Both the position numbers and the translations under genes were made by a program. A stretch of DNA of 64,000 nt, taken from NCBI GenBank assembly GCA_020809705.1, contig CP085829.1, positions 1,550,001 through 1,614,000 of the forward strand, written 5' to 3'. Positions 1 to 11,320 of the stretch are shown here, one piece after another (within the stretch, counting starts at the first letter, position 1; the number at the start of each line of letters is the position of its first letter). The notes under the pieces were generated by a model. It saw only the letters and a list, made by a program, of their open reading frames with translations. It was not told where the DNA came from and searched no databases. This DNA comes from Calonectria ilicicola (Eukaryota > Ascomycota > Sordariomycetes > Hypocreales > Nectriaceae).

Positions 1-440
1 TTCGAATCCAAAGTTGGGTTCCTCCAACCCTTACCACTCAGTCGCGAAATATAATGGAGGCCAGAGCCCTAGGATTTGCACTGCAATGGGCATCCATTAT
101 CCATTTACTTCAAGTGTCAAAAAAATTGCGGAATGATGATCCACTAATTCTAAAAGCTGTAGACAACATATTATCGGCACTGTCGTTGATTCGGCCTGGC
201 TCAGAGATGGAAGCTCGAATGTTGTTTCCTCTATTTATGGCTGGTGTAGGGAGTATGACCAAGTCTAATCGTCTGACTGTGGAATACCGGCTAGACGTGA
301 TGGAGGTCACCATCGGCTTTGGGAACATTTCTACAGCACACAAACTGTTGGATGAGATCTGGAGGAAAGCAAACGAAGGAAACATATCAGACTGGCAGGA
401 ATTGGTCAAAAATAAGTACCAGGGTCTTGTTCTATTTTGA
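1..440 (+). CDS. C-terminal end of a fungal Zn2Cys6-type transcription factor (partial, left edge)
   Basis: The reading frame that ends with TGA at 438-440 is open back to base 3, so the ATG at 54 is probably internal and the gene enters from the left. The visible ~145 residues are helical. They match the style of the C-terminal fungal transcription factor domain: an Ala/Leu-rich helix (ALGFALQWASIIHLLQ), then an IRPGSEMEARMLFPLFMAGVG stretch, and a closing segment with LLDEIW and WQEL. Families of this type use this last part for regulatory or dimer contacts. The DNA-binding zinc cluster lies outside the window, so the class assignment is an inference from this tail alone. It faces away from the dioxygenase gene and cannot be tied to the cluster with confidence. 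Confidence 0.6.
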   Translation, partial: RIQSWVPPTLTTQSRNIMEARALGFALQWASIIHLLQVSKKLRNDDPLILKAVDNILSALSLIRPGSEMEARMLFPLFMAGVGSMTKSNRLTVEYRLDVMEVTIGFGNISTAHKLLDEIWRKANEGNISDWQELVKNKYQGLVLF

Positions 441-1799
441 TAACTGATATGTTCTGAGTAATAATATGCATTGGGATACGCTTCGCGTGGTTCGTAAACT
501 ATATGAAATAATTTTTTTTGTGAATACTTGGGTGTGATCAAAGAGGTAGTGAGTCTGGCTGCGCTTCCTTGGGAGCATCAGAGTCATCAAACTGGCAGAT
601 ACAAGAGCAAGATTATTACGAGGGGCGGATAATGCATCTTGTCGGCAATCGAACCGGCTCTAGACTTCGATCGGAAATTTGGGATTCGATTCTCTGAGCC
701 GCCTGGCTAGGATCTCATCTTTGAGGGTTCAGCTATCGAGAGGGCAAACGCGGGGTTGGACTCTGGGTGGCGAAATCTGTGACTCCGTTGATACTAGCGT
801 CCGGAATTAGTCGCAACCAATCTAATCGACAAGCATCTGACTTCCCCGCGTGCCCGCTTTCTAGGAGTTTGGTTTCATGGCGCATGGATACTAGGACTTT
901 CGCCTGGTATATGCCGTCGTTTAGAACTGGACCGCTAGTGTACAATACACCCCTTGAAAGATTGTGCCCCTGTGACTTCCTCGCCTTAAAACTCAACCAC
1001 CTGAAGATATTAGTTTGGTGATAAAAAAAAAGAAAATAAATAAATAAATAAACATTAATAAACTTTATATATAAATTACTTATTTACTTAATTTATATAA
1101 CAATTATTTATTTATAATTTGGCTGAAAGATGGCGGGAAAAGGTAGGCAGGGTACAAACTTTCAGGGATTGTGCTGTAAATGCCGTCGTTTAGCTTCACC
1201 ACTTCATTGCCACATTTGATGCAACGTTCCCCACATTGCGGGTCTTCCGGACTAGGCAAGGAGCACTGTGGGATCTCGGCACCGTGTTGGATGCATGGGA
1301 AGCGGAACGGGAGCGGTCTCTGGAAATTATGCATGATGTTCAGCGTGACTAAAATAATCGGTATGAATATCCTGCGAAAATTGTGGAAAGGCTGTGCAAA
1401 TTTGGCTGGTTGATTTTATATCAGCCGCCCTGGTATCAACGTGTCTCCGAGTATAGACATTGAACCAAATGGAGCGAGCAAAACTAAACGAGTGCAACAT
1501 TTTGAAAGCACTAAGTGGTATCTATACTGCATGGATGGTTTAAAAATTTGCCCAATGCTGGCCACTGGCTTTTGGATCAGTACTGTGACGCGGTTTCAGC
1601 CGACGCCTCCCGCTGACGCCTTTGTCGCGAGGGTTGATAAACGACGGCATTTCGCGACGTTTGCGTATATTACTAGTCGCTGATCGCCTCAATTAATCTG
1701 GTTTGCCATAAAATCATTTTCTATCCAGGCAAGAATATTTCTCTCTACCCTTACATTTACACACCCGTAGTACTGCATCACCCACCAAGCGACTCAACC
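441..1799. other. Intergenic region with a TIR element
   Basis: No convincing gene is seen. The stretch contains a small AT-rich transposable element (about 938-1179) and otherwise short, non-overlapping frames with no recognisable product. The last ~100 bases before 1800 are C/A-rich and read like the 5' leader of the dioxygenase gene. Confidence 0.6.
938..1179. mobile_element. MITE-like TIR element, copy 1
   Basis: About 240 bp with a very AT-rich core (TAAATAAATAAA and similar) between imperfect terminal inverted repeats. The left end reads TACAATACACCCCTTGAAAG and the right end, reverse-complemented, reads ACAGCACAATCCCTGAAAG. Homologous copies lie at about 20958-21203 (opposite orientation) and 38700-38945. 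No coding capacity is present, so it would be a non-autonomous DNA element. A 14-bp direct repeat, ATGCCGTCGTTTAG, brackets it at 911-924 and 1180-1193 and may be a target-site duplication or part of the ends. Confidence 0.7.
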
Positions 1800-2871
1800 A
1801 TGGCCCCAAGCGCAATGGACCCTCCCCACGAGGTTTACCAGCCATCCATTTCAATTCTCTCCAAGTGAGTGCATCAGCTAGAAATTAATGAAGATATTGC
1901 GACGACTAAAATTACTGACAATTTTCAGGTCCGTATATGGCGATTGGCGCGACGAATTGGCAGAAAAGGGATTTGTTGTCATAAAAGGCGCCGTTCCCAA
2001 GGATAATGCTGTCAAGTACCAACAGAAGGCGTATGACTGGGTCCAGGGCTTCAGCGACAAGCTGGACTTGAACAATCCCGATACTTGGATTCAAGAAAAT
2101 ATCCCTCTATCAAACAAGATTAGAGCCTTCCACGCGTATTGCGTTGCGCACGAAAAGTTCATGTGGGATGCCCGCATGGAGCCCGGTGTTCTGGGCGCTT
2201 TCAGCAGGCTGTGGGGAACAGAAGAGCTCTTGTCCAGCTTCGATTGCCTCAACGTCACTTTTCCCAACCGAAAGGATATTGAGCGTCGAAGGCCATGGGA
2301 GCACATTGACCAAAGTCCGATGAAGCGCGGTGCCCACTGCGTTCAGGGCATTATTTGCCTGTCGCACGCTGGCCCCGAAGATGGTGGCCTCGTAGTTTTC
2401 CCTGGCTCTCACAAGTACAACGATGAGTTCTTCGACTCGTTCCCCGAAAAGATGGTTGGCCTCACCAACAGAGATGTCTACCTATTCAACCAAGAAGAGT
2501 TAAATTGGTTCCATGAGCGCGGGCTTCGGCCGCACAAGGTCTGCGCCGAGGCTGGAGACCTCATCATGTGGGATTCGCGTGTCATTCACTATGGATCAGA
2601 ACCCACAGAAAAGGGCACCACGATCCGAACTGCCATCTATGCGACATTTATGCCTGCTAAATTGGCGAGCCCAGAGCAAATTGAGATTAAGAAGAAGAAG
2701 TTTGAAGTCTGGGGCAGTGCTACACACTGGCCCTTCGAGCACATTAAGCCTGGTCCAGTCCACGCCCTGTTTCCGGATGGAACACGCGATCCTCGGGACC
2801 GTGATCAGCCTCTCGAGCTGCCAGAAATGAGTGACAAGCTGCTAAAACTTGCTGGTGTCATTCCGTACTAG
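1800..2871 (+). CDS. Phytanoyl-CoA dioxygenase (PhyH) family Fe(II)/2-oxoglutarate oxygenase
   Basis: Two exons, 1800-1864 and 1929-2871, are joined by a 64-nt GTGAGT...CAG intron and give 335 aa. The family is cytosolic non-haem iron enzymes that hydroxylate or otherwise oxidise a C-H bond using O2 and 2-oxoglutarate. The HxD iron pair is visible in EHIDQSP (mid-protein), the distal histidine in VIHYGS, and the 2-oxoglutarate arginine in TTIRTAIY. GGLVVFPGSHK is typical PhyH core sequence. Length fits the family. The start was chosen because the ATG at 1800 reads in phase through the intron; the ATG at 1888 lies inside the intron. Such oxygenases are frequent tailoring enzymes in fungal terpenoid, alkaloid and meroterpenoid clusters. 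The neighbouring P450, BVMO and dehydrogenases suggest a similar role here, but the substrate cannot be read from sequence. Confidence 0.88.
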
Positions 2872-3956
2872 ATGTACTTTTTTAGTATTCTTGGATAGAA
2901 ATAAATGACCCATTCGCCCTGAATCTTCGTTTGCACCATTTATGGTTTCTCAGTCGCCACCTGGAGACTGCTGGTCGTAGTGAAAGCCCGTAATATCTGC
3001 ATATTTGTTCGGTGTACATATTCAGATAACAGACCGAGACCCGGGTTCATAACCTCTCGGCAAGCCGTTAGTACACCGCGCTTTATCCATAACATCCAAT
3101 TTCTATCCAAGATCACCAGGTTAGATGAAGTAGAAAGATAAGGTGACTGCGCCTATCGTTTGGCTGTTAAGGGTACATGAATGAAATTAGGTCCGGACGC
3201 GTTGACCATCTTCACCGTATCCATGCTATCGTGCTCACTCACCTGAGCCTAGCAGCGCAGTTCGTGGCAATAGTGCAACATCCGGCGGTCGCATCCGACG
3301 GCACCATCCGTGTTTGTTCCGTCTTGTATTAACAGTAAAACCTGGGGTTAGCTGCTTCATACCTACATGGGGCGGGCAGTGTCCATGATAGGATGGTGGG
3401 TCTCAATGCGGGGAGACGTGGACGTGGTGGTCTGGCCGAGATACGGTTGGAGAGCCTCGCGATAACCCTGGCCTAGGTTGCGATATCTTTGCGGGGTTTT
3501 GCATAATTGCAGCGGAAGCCTGACGGTCGCAATCTGAGCTTTGATCGTGATACAGGGGAGCATTTTCCGATCGGTAGTGATTCGTCCCCTCTTTTGCTTT
3601 ACCCCAGTCCAGTCTCGATTCAGGGATACACCCAAGAACCTCGTCTGTATGTTGACGCGGTTCCCCAGGCTTATCTCAAAGTGGCAAGACTGGCAATCCG
3701 GTGTTACTCAGATTGGGCGCACGCGCCTTTGGCAAAATATTTACCGTCGTTCCTTAAATGCTTAGCTTATCTCGTTCCGTCAGTCATCGGCCCAGCGTTC
3801 CGCTAGCCAGGCGGAACAACACTGCATCGTGGGCTTTAAAGGGAGCTGTTGAATCGCCTCAAGAAACGTCGCATCTTGAAAAGTCTCAATATTCAAGCAG
3901 AGAAGGGCTCAAGCTGAGATTTCAACATTTAATAATACTCCATACTCGCTCCAGCA
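2872..3956. other. Intergenic region, no gene seen
   Basis: About 1.1 kb between the dioxygenase and the transporter. Only short open frames without recognisable domains or coherent splice patterns are present. The last ~100 bases before 3957 are the probable promoter and leader of the sugar transporter. Confidence 0.5.
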
Positions 3957-5927
3957 ATGGGCTTTTTCGACGGGGCTTTGGGCCCACTCCAATTCTACAA
4001 ATCAAGCAAAATAACCATTGCTTTGATCATCACATCCTCTGCGGTGTTTGCAACAGTGCGTTAGATTCTTCAGAAATTTATCATCTACAGCTTCAACTGA
4101 CAAGTGCGATAAAAAGACTACTGGCTATGACACAGCCCTCATGTATGCACACCCTCAATTGCATCGCTCTTTTCGCTAACCCCATGTGAATCCAGCAATG
4201 GCATCAATATCCTCCCTTCATACAAAGACACCTTGAAGCTCACAACAGCCACCAAGTCACTGAATTCCGCCGCCTCATTTCTTGGTTGGGCAATTGTTTC
4301 GACATTCATGGGACCTGTGGTTGATCGCGTCGGCCGCCGAACTGGTGTCCTCATTTCAGTCATCCTAAAACTTATGGGCGTGATCCTCATGACAGCCGCT
4401 CAAAATGTGGGCATGTTTGTCGTAGGGCGAATGCTTCTGGGCGCCGGCTCTGGAACATCATCCATCGCCGCATCCACGTATGTTCATCCCGAGATCTGTG
4501 CCCCAACGAGATCGCTACTGACACAAACTCAGGTGGCTTGCGGAAACTTTGCCCACGAGATTTCGCGCTTCAGGCCTCAGTTTCATTTTCTCGATTTACT
4601 ATGTCGGTATGTACTTATCAATGACTCAGGGAATTTTTCCTTATGCAGTACTAACCCTATGAAGGGGCACTCATTGCCGCTGGTGTGACCTACCGAACCG
4701 CTGAGATTTCCGGCTCGTGGTCATGGCGTCTCCCTTGCGCTCTTCAGGGCCTCTTCAGCGTTCTCTGCGGCCTTATTCTTGCCTTTGTTCCAGAATCACC
4801 TAGATGGTTGGCTCACAAGGGCCGCACGCATGACGCCTTGGTTTCCGTAGCGTCCACCCACAGCAACGGAGACATCACAGATCCCCTCAGCGTCCTTCAG
4901 CACAAGGAGATTATAGACTCTCTGGAGTGGGAACGATCCTCTGGAAAGGAGATGACATATGCCGAGATGTTTCGAACTCCAAACTCGCGAAGACGCATCC
5001 TGCTGGTCATTTCAGTTGCTATTCTAGCACAATCGAGCGGTAGGCACCTTACCTCGGAGATTTACAGCAATACCTCCCACACGAGGCTGATCCATACTAG
5101 GAAATAATATCGTATCTTATTATTTAGGCGACATGCTTGACAATGCAGGAATCACAAACGATCATACTCAATTGGAAATCGTGAGTTCTCGCGGAGCAGG
5201 CCCCAAAGTTACCTAACTAAAATAGTTTGTAACAGAACATCATTCTCACCGCTTGGGCACTGGTTGTTGCTTGCGTCGGAACATACCTAGTGAGCAAGGC
5301 TGGCCGGAAAATAATGTGTCTCATTTCGGTTGCTCTCATGACAGTCTTCATGTTTGTTGTTAGTGCAATGATGAAAGGTATGTCGTGCATTCAAACGTTT
5401 TTGATCAATATCTATGTGGAAAATGCTTACCCGACACAGCGTACGGTACGGGTGGCGAAACCTCCGGCATTTACGGCACCGTCGGTGTAATCTTCCTATT
5501 CCAAGGAGCCTATGCGATCGGCATCACTCCTTTGACAATTCTTTACCCACCAGAGGTCCTGAATTTCTCAATTCGAAGTAATGGCATGGCTGTGTGGACC
5601 TTTGCAATCACATGCGGAGGGTAGGTAATTCTCGTGATTTTCATTTCCACGTCTCACTGACAACCATGGCATAGACTATTCAGCATTTTTGTTTGGCCGT
5701 TCGCTCTGGAGGCTCTCAAGTGGAAGACTTATTTGATCAACGGATCCTGGAATTTTGTACAATTCCTCTTCGTTGCGTACTTTTGGATTGAGACAAAGGG
5801 CTTGACCTTGGAGGAAATTGACAACATCTTCGAGAGTTTGAATCCTAGCAATGATGCTGACATCGAAGACTTGGGAAAATCTGGCAATATAATTGCGGGC
5901 GTAGGAGAAGACCATCATAAAGAATGA
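3957..5927 (+). CDS. MFS sugar (hexose/lactose permease-like) transporter
   Basis: Nine exons reconstruct a 503-aa plasma-membrane symporter: 3957-4055, 4117-4142, 4196-4477, 4533-4606, 4665-5039, 5101-5180, 5236-5377, 5440-5620, 5675-5927. The join at 4055/4117 is the least certain because it uses an AAG acceptor. Sugar-porter signatures are visible: DRVGRRTG in the loop between helices 2 and 3, a QGGxxR-like region replaced by ETLPTRFRASG, PESPRWL after helix 6, and IETKGLTLEEID after helix 12. Length and 12 hydrophobic segments fit the family. GYDTALINGINI replaces the usual helix-1 sugar-porter motif. It could import a sugar or a glycosylated or cyclic compound that the nearby oxidative enzymes act on; that link is inference from proximity. 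Exon number is high for this window but every junction keeps frame. Confidence 0.88.
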
Positions 5928-6005
5928 AGAGGGCACGACCGATCCACTTCATACTCAATATAATGTTGTCTGACAATAGGCTAGTACTTTACATTTTAGC
6001 CTGTA

Positions 6006-6757
6006 CTACCCCGAAGTCTCAACAACTTTCCACGAGCCACTTTCAAGTGTGATAATATCGCCACAATGCGGAAAGACTCTATCTAAGATCTCAGAGCATG
6101 GCAAAACATCATCGCCCAGTGTGATTACTCTTACCCAGCCACTCTGTTCGGTCCACTGCCATCTTTCAACGGTTACAGTATCACCACGTCTAAAGATGCC
6201 TTGGCAGTATTGCCCCAGAAGGACGACCATGCCTCTAAGATCTTCACGTTCTGCCAACTCCAGAACTAGGACTTTTGGCTTTGCAGAGCTGACGGCTTGT
6301 GGGTCTTCATCACGCCACATTTCTTCATACTCGGTTTCAATCCCAGTTTCGGGATTCACCATTTTGCCTTTTTCGAGCGTTTTTCCATCGGATTGAAGAT
6401 AGTTTATACCCTCATCATAAAGACCCTCTACTTCTTTTGTTCTTGAGTTTATCCAGTGGTTCCAGCGTCCTTGGGTAACACCGCTCTCTCCTGTAGAAAC
6501 TGACGAAGATGTCCCCGCAATAGCCCAGTCCAACTCCGACATGGAAATCCGTGCTAAGCCTTTGTCAGACCATAATTTACAACTTTTCGATGAAACCTAC
6601 TTTCTTCGGTTGGCCAAGATGGAGTTGCGGCTGCCGGCCGAATCACACGGATATCGACAAACCGACGCTCTGGTGATGTTAAAACCAAGGTCGAGGTTGG
6701 CTCAGACGCCTCGTCCGGCACCCATCGGATAAAATCTCTGAAGGAAAGGCTGCCCAT
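6006..6757 (-). CDS. HRI1: HRI1-like protein
   Basis: Two exons on the minus strand (6757-6601 and 6553-6006, 47-nt intron) give 234 aa. The N-terminus contains STLVLTSPERRFVDIRV and the C-terminal half the WQWTEQSGWVRV and LPCSEILDR stretches, which resemble the fungal HRI1 family (yeast YLR301W, a lipocalin-like two-barrel protein of unknown role that binds Hrr25 and Sec72 in yeast). The start at 6757 was chosen because it begins the conserved N-terminal barrel. The gene runs convergently with the sugar transporter, only 78 bp apart. HRI1 is usually not a cluster gene, so it may be an ordinary resident or a cluster-associated paralogue. Family call is from remembered motifs, not a search. 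Confidence 0.75.
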
Positions 6758-7427
6758 ATCGATTCAAATACTGATTGATTTGGCGTTGTTGATGGGGTCG
6801 CTGATGCCCGATGAAACCAAATTCGCCGCTCGTTCTGTGGAAGGTAAAGGCCAAGAGCGGGGGTTGGACTAAATAAAACCTCTCTTTTATCGTAACATAA
6901 GCAATTTTTTGGTTTCGTGGAATTACGTACGGAAAAGTAGACATCTACTTCGGGATCACGGTGTCTGGCTGGTGCCCCAAATGCCCCTCTCCATTGAATC
7001 CACCGATAAGCGAGTTGGCCAATACACGATCTTGGGCTTGGTCGGTTAAAGCGCGGTACTACTCTTCTCCATTTTGATACTGTAATAGGAAGTTATTTGG
7101 AGGGATATCATGTGCCTGTCCCCACTTTGAAGGTTCTCCTCTTAAACAAGAGCTAGTGGAAATCCGCTAACTCGCATTCGTCATAGCACTGTGGAAGGAT
7201 GTAGGCTTTGGAGAGGCTAATTCTCTCCAGTTTGGTGCCAAAAGCGGAAATGAATTGGAGAAGAGAAGTTTGTCCACTTCTTCTTATCGCGCCAAAGTAT
7301 GCGCAACTTTGCCTGGCCCCGGAATGGAAAATGGATATATAAGAAGTGTTGAAATACCAAGCTTCTTCTTCCAATGCTTCATCGCAGAAGCTTCGCGTAT
7401 GTCCCGTGCCCGCATCATTAACGCACA
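6758..7427. other. Divergent promoter region between HRI1-like gene and P450
   Basis: A 670-bp spacer between two genes pointing away from each other, so it should hold both promoters. A TATA-like element sits at 7336-7343, upstream of the P450. No additional gene is supported. Confidence 0.5.
7336..7343 (+). promoter_or_regulatory. TATA-like box upstream of the P450 gene
   Basis: TATATAAG lies 85 nt before the P450 ATG at 7428, a reasonable TATA position for a fungal gene with a short leader. Position only; no functional evidence. Confidence 0.4.
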
Positions 7428-9500
7428 ATGCTGTTGCTATCTTTACCCGTGCTCTCCTTAGTTGTTGCTACCTGCGTGGTCTGCTACCTTTGGAAATGCA
7501 TCTCATCTCCGCTATGGAGTGTTCCAGGCCCTTTCTTATCCCGCTTTACAGCCCTAGAATTGAGGTTGCACGAATTTATGGCTGATAGAACACTCTATAT
7601 TCACTCACTTCACGTTCGCTATGGGCCCGTTGTTCGCATCACACCAAATGAAATGTCCTTTACTTCTTACGAAGCGGTAAAAGAGATTTATGGGTCAAAT
7701 GGTAGTGGATATGATAAGTCTACATTTTATGATCTGTTCAAAGTTTTCGGTCGCAGGTAAGTTTGCTCCGAGCTTTTGAGCATATGGTTCTAACTGGTTA
7801 GAACAATGTTCTCGACACTTGATAAAGCAAACGTAAATTTACCTGAGAAGATTCCCATCGACTTTTAGCTAATACCTAGAAGCATGCAACTAGAAAACGA
7901 CTGTTAGCCGATAGGTACGCCAACAGCAATGTCATGAAACCGGCCTCACTCAACGGGATCGAGAGAATAGCCAAAGAATTTGCGAACCAATGCGAACAAT
8001 CAGCTGGTCCTGAGACTGTTGATATATATGTACGCTTTACAGCTTTCTGTCTATTGGGCAATATGATTAATGACACCACAGATTAAACTTCATGCGTTTG
8101 CTTGCGACGGTGTCACTCATCATCTATTCCAACCTTTCGGTACCGATTGCCTGCGAAGCTCTAACGATCAAGAAATAATGCACGAAGTAAATGGGGATGA
8201 TAGTCTTCACAGTAAGCAAATTTCGGAAAATCCCCAGCTTGATACAATAATCTAATCAAATACGAACATCAAAGGCCGCCTCCTGATGCTTTATGCTCCA
8301 ACGCTCTATAATGTCTTCTCTAAAATTATGGACCAGTTCATTGAGCGTCGAGCCACACCCTTGGCTGACAACTTTGCCATTGATAGGGGCAGAATGCACG
8401 ACACGGAAGACTTTACCCTTCTTAGTTGTCTTCGTGGAAAGTTGGGGAATGCACTGGCTGAAGAAGACATTGCTTCAGAATGCCTTGACCACATGGTGGC
8501 CGGGATCGATACCACTGGTGATGTTCTATGCTTCTTGATGTGGGAGTTATCCCAACCTCGGTCTGCAAAGTTTCAAGATGAGCTCCGGAAAGAGTTGCAA
8601 GAGAACACTGATGTGGCGTTTGACAAACTACCTATCCTTGATTCGATTGTGCAGGAAGGATTGCGCTGTTTTCCAGCTATTCCAATGTCGCTTCCTCGAG
8701 TAGTACCAGCGGGTGGACGAACTATCGATAACGTATTCGTCCCAGAAAACGTCGTTGTTAGCTGTCAGGCATACTCTGTCCAAATGCATAACAAAGAGGT
8801 GTTCCCTGAACCCGATTGTTTTAATCCTCACAGATGGATCTCAACCAAGGGCGACGCGGAAAGGAAAAGACACCTTTTTGCCTTTTCTCATGGTGGACGA
8901 GGTTGCATTGGAAAACAGTACGTCCGCGTCGCAGATCTTGTGTTTTAGTTGGATATCCCCTATGTGTGTTTTGGTTGGATATCCCCTGTGAGAGGCAGCT
9001 CGACCTAGGCTAGAGAGCACTCCGATGATCCTTGCCTGCTAGATGCGATGGCAAAGTGGCAGCCTGTACCCTTTCTGCCGTACGGTATATGTATGTGAAA
9101 AGCTTGAGGTGAAGATTCTCATCAAGGTCGTTGAAAATCTTTATCTCAAGCTTTTTACATTCACATATCGTACGACAGAGAAAGTATAAGCTACCGCTTT
9201 GTTATCGCATCTAGCAGGCAAGAATAATCGGAGAGCTCCCTAGCCCAGGTCGAGCTGCCTCTCTTAGGGGATATCTAACTAAAACACATATCGCAGATCT
9301 TGTATCGCAAGCACTAACAAATATTTAGTCTCGCATTAGCAGAAATGAAAATACTTCTGCGAGAAGTCTACTCTCGCTATAGAACGGTTCCAGACGCGTC
9401 AATGACGGAAGAGTCAATGAGGTCGCACGACCAAATTATTTCAGCACGCCCGTTTGGTCAAAAATGTTTATTGCGTTTTGAATCTGTCCAAAAATGTTGA
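7428..9500 (+). CDS. Cytochrome P450 monooxygenase with a transposon-swollen last intron
   Basis: Six exons (7428-7756, 7802-7832, 7880-8029, 8082-8211, 8275-8917, 9329-9500) sum to 484 aa. This is an ER-anchored haem-thiolate monooxygenase with an N-terminal hydrophobic anchor (MLLLSLPVLSLVVATCVVCYL), proline hinge (VPGPFLSRF), I-helix AGIDTT, K-helix EGLR, PERF-type FNPHRW and the haem loop FSHGGRGCIG with its cysteine ligand. After GCIGK the frame resumes only at 9329 (LALAEMKILLREV), because a 362-bp foldback element sits in the intervening intron; without it the intron would be 49 nt. The gene should still encode a full enzyme if the 411-nt intron is spliced. If it is not, the protein stops 31 nt into the intron, at TAG 8946-8948, losing the L-helix. 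Neighbouring BVMO, SDRs and PhyH suggest a shared pathway. Confidence 0.88.
8942..9290. mobile_element. Foldback (hairpin) element inserted in a P450 intron
   Basis: Nearly the whole insertion is an imperfect palindrome of two ~165-bp arms. The left end starts GTTTTAGTTGGATATCCCC and the right end, reverse-complemented, reads GTTTTAGTTAGATATCCCC. Differences between arms are largely C/T and G/A. The element is bracketed by a 13-bp direct repeat, TCGCAGATCTTGT, at 8929-8941 and 9291-9303. Removing one repeat plus the element restores a 49-nt intron, which is strong evidence for insertion. The left end carries an extra near-copy of its terminal ~25 bp. No coding capacity; non-autonomous. Transposase superfamily unknown. 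Confidence 0.85.
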
Positions 9501-9712
9501 ATTGGTTCAGAAAATAGGGTGAAGTAATGAAGCTGATGACATTTAGAGATTTGACACATGGTGGAGGTTGGCCTAAAAGTACTTTTTTTACATAGTCAAC
9601 TCAATAGAATATACTTGTTACAACGTTTCATTTGTCTCTTTTAACTGATAGAGCTGAATAATTTAGCCCAAATTCATGGCATTACCCCTTAGACTTCCAT
9701 CAATGCACGAAA

Positions 9713-11180
9713 TTAAGGTAATAATATAGGATGTCCAGCTTCTTCCCAGATCCGAGCCAGAACTCGCCAATCCCTTTCAGTCCCCTCCCAAAATTCCTGC
9801 AAAAATTGTAGAGCGTCACGAAAGTTGTGAAATCGCATTTTCTTGCAAATCCGAATGTATAAATCAGAAATAACCTTCTGCCTGTTTTTGTTTTCGCAGA
9901 TCTCTACTCCAGCAATGAAGAAAGGCCATGCAAGTGTGTGAAGCCATTCATCGACAGCAACCATTTCCCCAATGTGATCGAATAAGCTATTAACGAGGTC
10001 GTCTCGCTGATTTTCTATGTCAATTTCTAAGCATCGAGCTGAATAAAGCAGTGCAGCGTAATGATGTATGCTAACAACACGGATAAAGTCTCGACGTCGA
10101 CTTTCAGGCTGAATTCTGAGTTGCCCTGCAGTCATAAGTGTATCTCCTTGAGCGATTTCAAATCGCAGTCGAATTTGGTTCATTGTCAAGCCTACCCTAG
10201 TCCAGCTGGTGGATACGGGAGATAACTGGCGGGAAAGTAAAGTAATGTCATGAATATAGGATAAGTATGTGGCGAAGAGCACGGAGCGATCCTCTGGATC
10301 TGGTAAGACAACATCTTGCATCGTAGATGGGTCAAACGATGTGGTACAGGCCTGGACATCATGCACACAGAGCTGATTCTTCAAAAAGTTCATCAGTATG
10401 CTGCCGCCAAGACCTGTCGTTTCAAAGGTATTCACAAGTGACCTCGCAGCTCTTCTATGAAAGTCTGCTGCTGCTGCACCGGAGTTTGCCATCTCATAGC
10501 ATGAAAGAAGCAACATGGAAGCCAGGACACATTCGACTGACTTTTCGTCCAACTTATTCCCAAGTTCATGGCCATTCTGTACATGGTTAGTGATATCTTG
10601 GATGTATGTAGATATCAAGCCAACGGCTTCATTTCGCGCCTTCTCAGAAAACCCCGTATCTTCTATTGAACCTGAGGCATGTTCAGATGAGACGGCTACC
10701 ATAGCTAAGCCAACAAGGGGATTACTATAGGCCAAGGGAGTGATGTAACGACGATACGGGTTTTCGTCTGAGTCAACCCAAACCATCAGACATGCTACTT
10801 CTTTGTCCCAGTAATCAACAAGCTTGTGTAGTGTCTTTTTGCGTATAGAATAAAAAGAGGATAAGCCAACCCACTCATTGTTGATAAATGCCGGCGATTG
10901 GGATGAAGTCCCTGATTCATTGGGTGTAGTCGCCTCTCGTCTGGCTAAGTGGCCACGGACGGCGGCACCGCCGGCCCATCTTATTCGTTGGCCGTAGCCC
11001 GGACAAACCAGGCCTTTCTTAGAGCATTTCAGGCAGCTTGGTGACCCACGGTCGCATTTGATGCGTCGCCTTTCGCATGTATAGCAACCTGGTCTGTGTC
11101 AATTGGTGCAATTGGCTCAGTAAAATGCCGAAAACATCACCTTTGTCAACTGATGATTGCTGGGTTTTCATGGTGGTCAT
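9713..11180 (-). CDS. Zn2Cys6 transcription factor
   Basis: Two minus-strand exons (11180-11141 and 11088-9713) give up to 471 aa. The N-terminal zinc cluster has the spacing C-x2-C-x6-C-x6-C-x2-C-x6-C and reads CYTCERRRIKC then CLKCSKKGLVC. It is followed by a short basic linker and the long helical C-terminal regulatory domain (VGLAMVAVSSEHASG, ASMLLLSCYEMANS). The in-frame ATG at 11180 was taken; a second ATG lies three codons later at 11171. The first intron uses a CCAG acceptor that restores the CxxC frame. Lying between P450 and BVMO, it is a candidate pathway-specific activator binding CGG-type sites in the shared promoters. The target set is inference. Confidence 0.87.
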
Positions 11181-11320
11181 TCCAAGGGATGAGAAGGGAC
11201 TTACGGATGAGATGTGATAGAATTTTACAGCGGGGTTACTATTACGACCTGGACTAACTTTTCTAGTACATTGGCCTCAAAGATTACATAATATAATTTG
11301 GCCGCGTTTATGAAGTGCCT

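Noticed and set aside
110..541. 143-codon frame on the minus strand at the left edge
   Set aside because: Overlaps the transcription-factor tail antisense and has no protein-like features.
1888..1928. An ATG at 1888 in frame with the dioxygenase
   Set aside because: It lies inside a clear GTGAGT...CAG intron; the exon starting at 1800 gives a better N-terminus.
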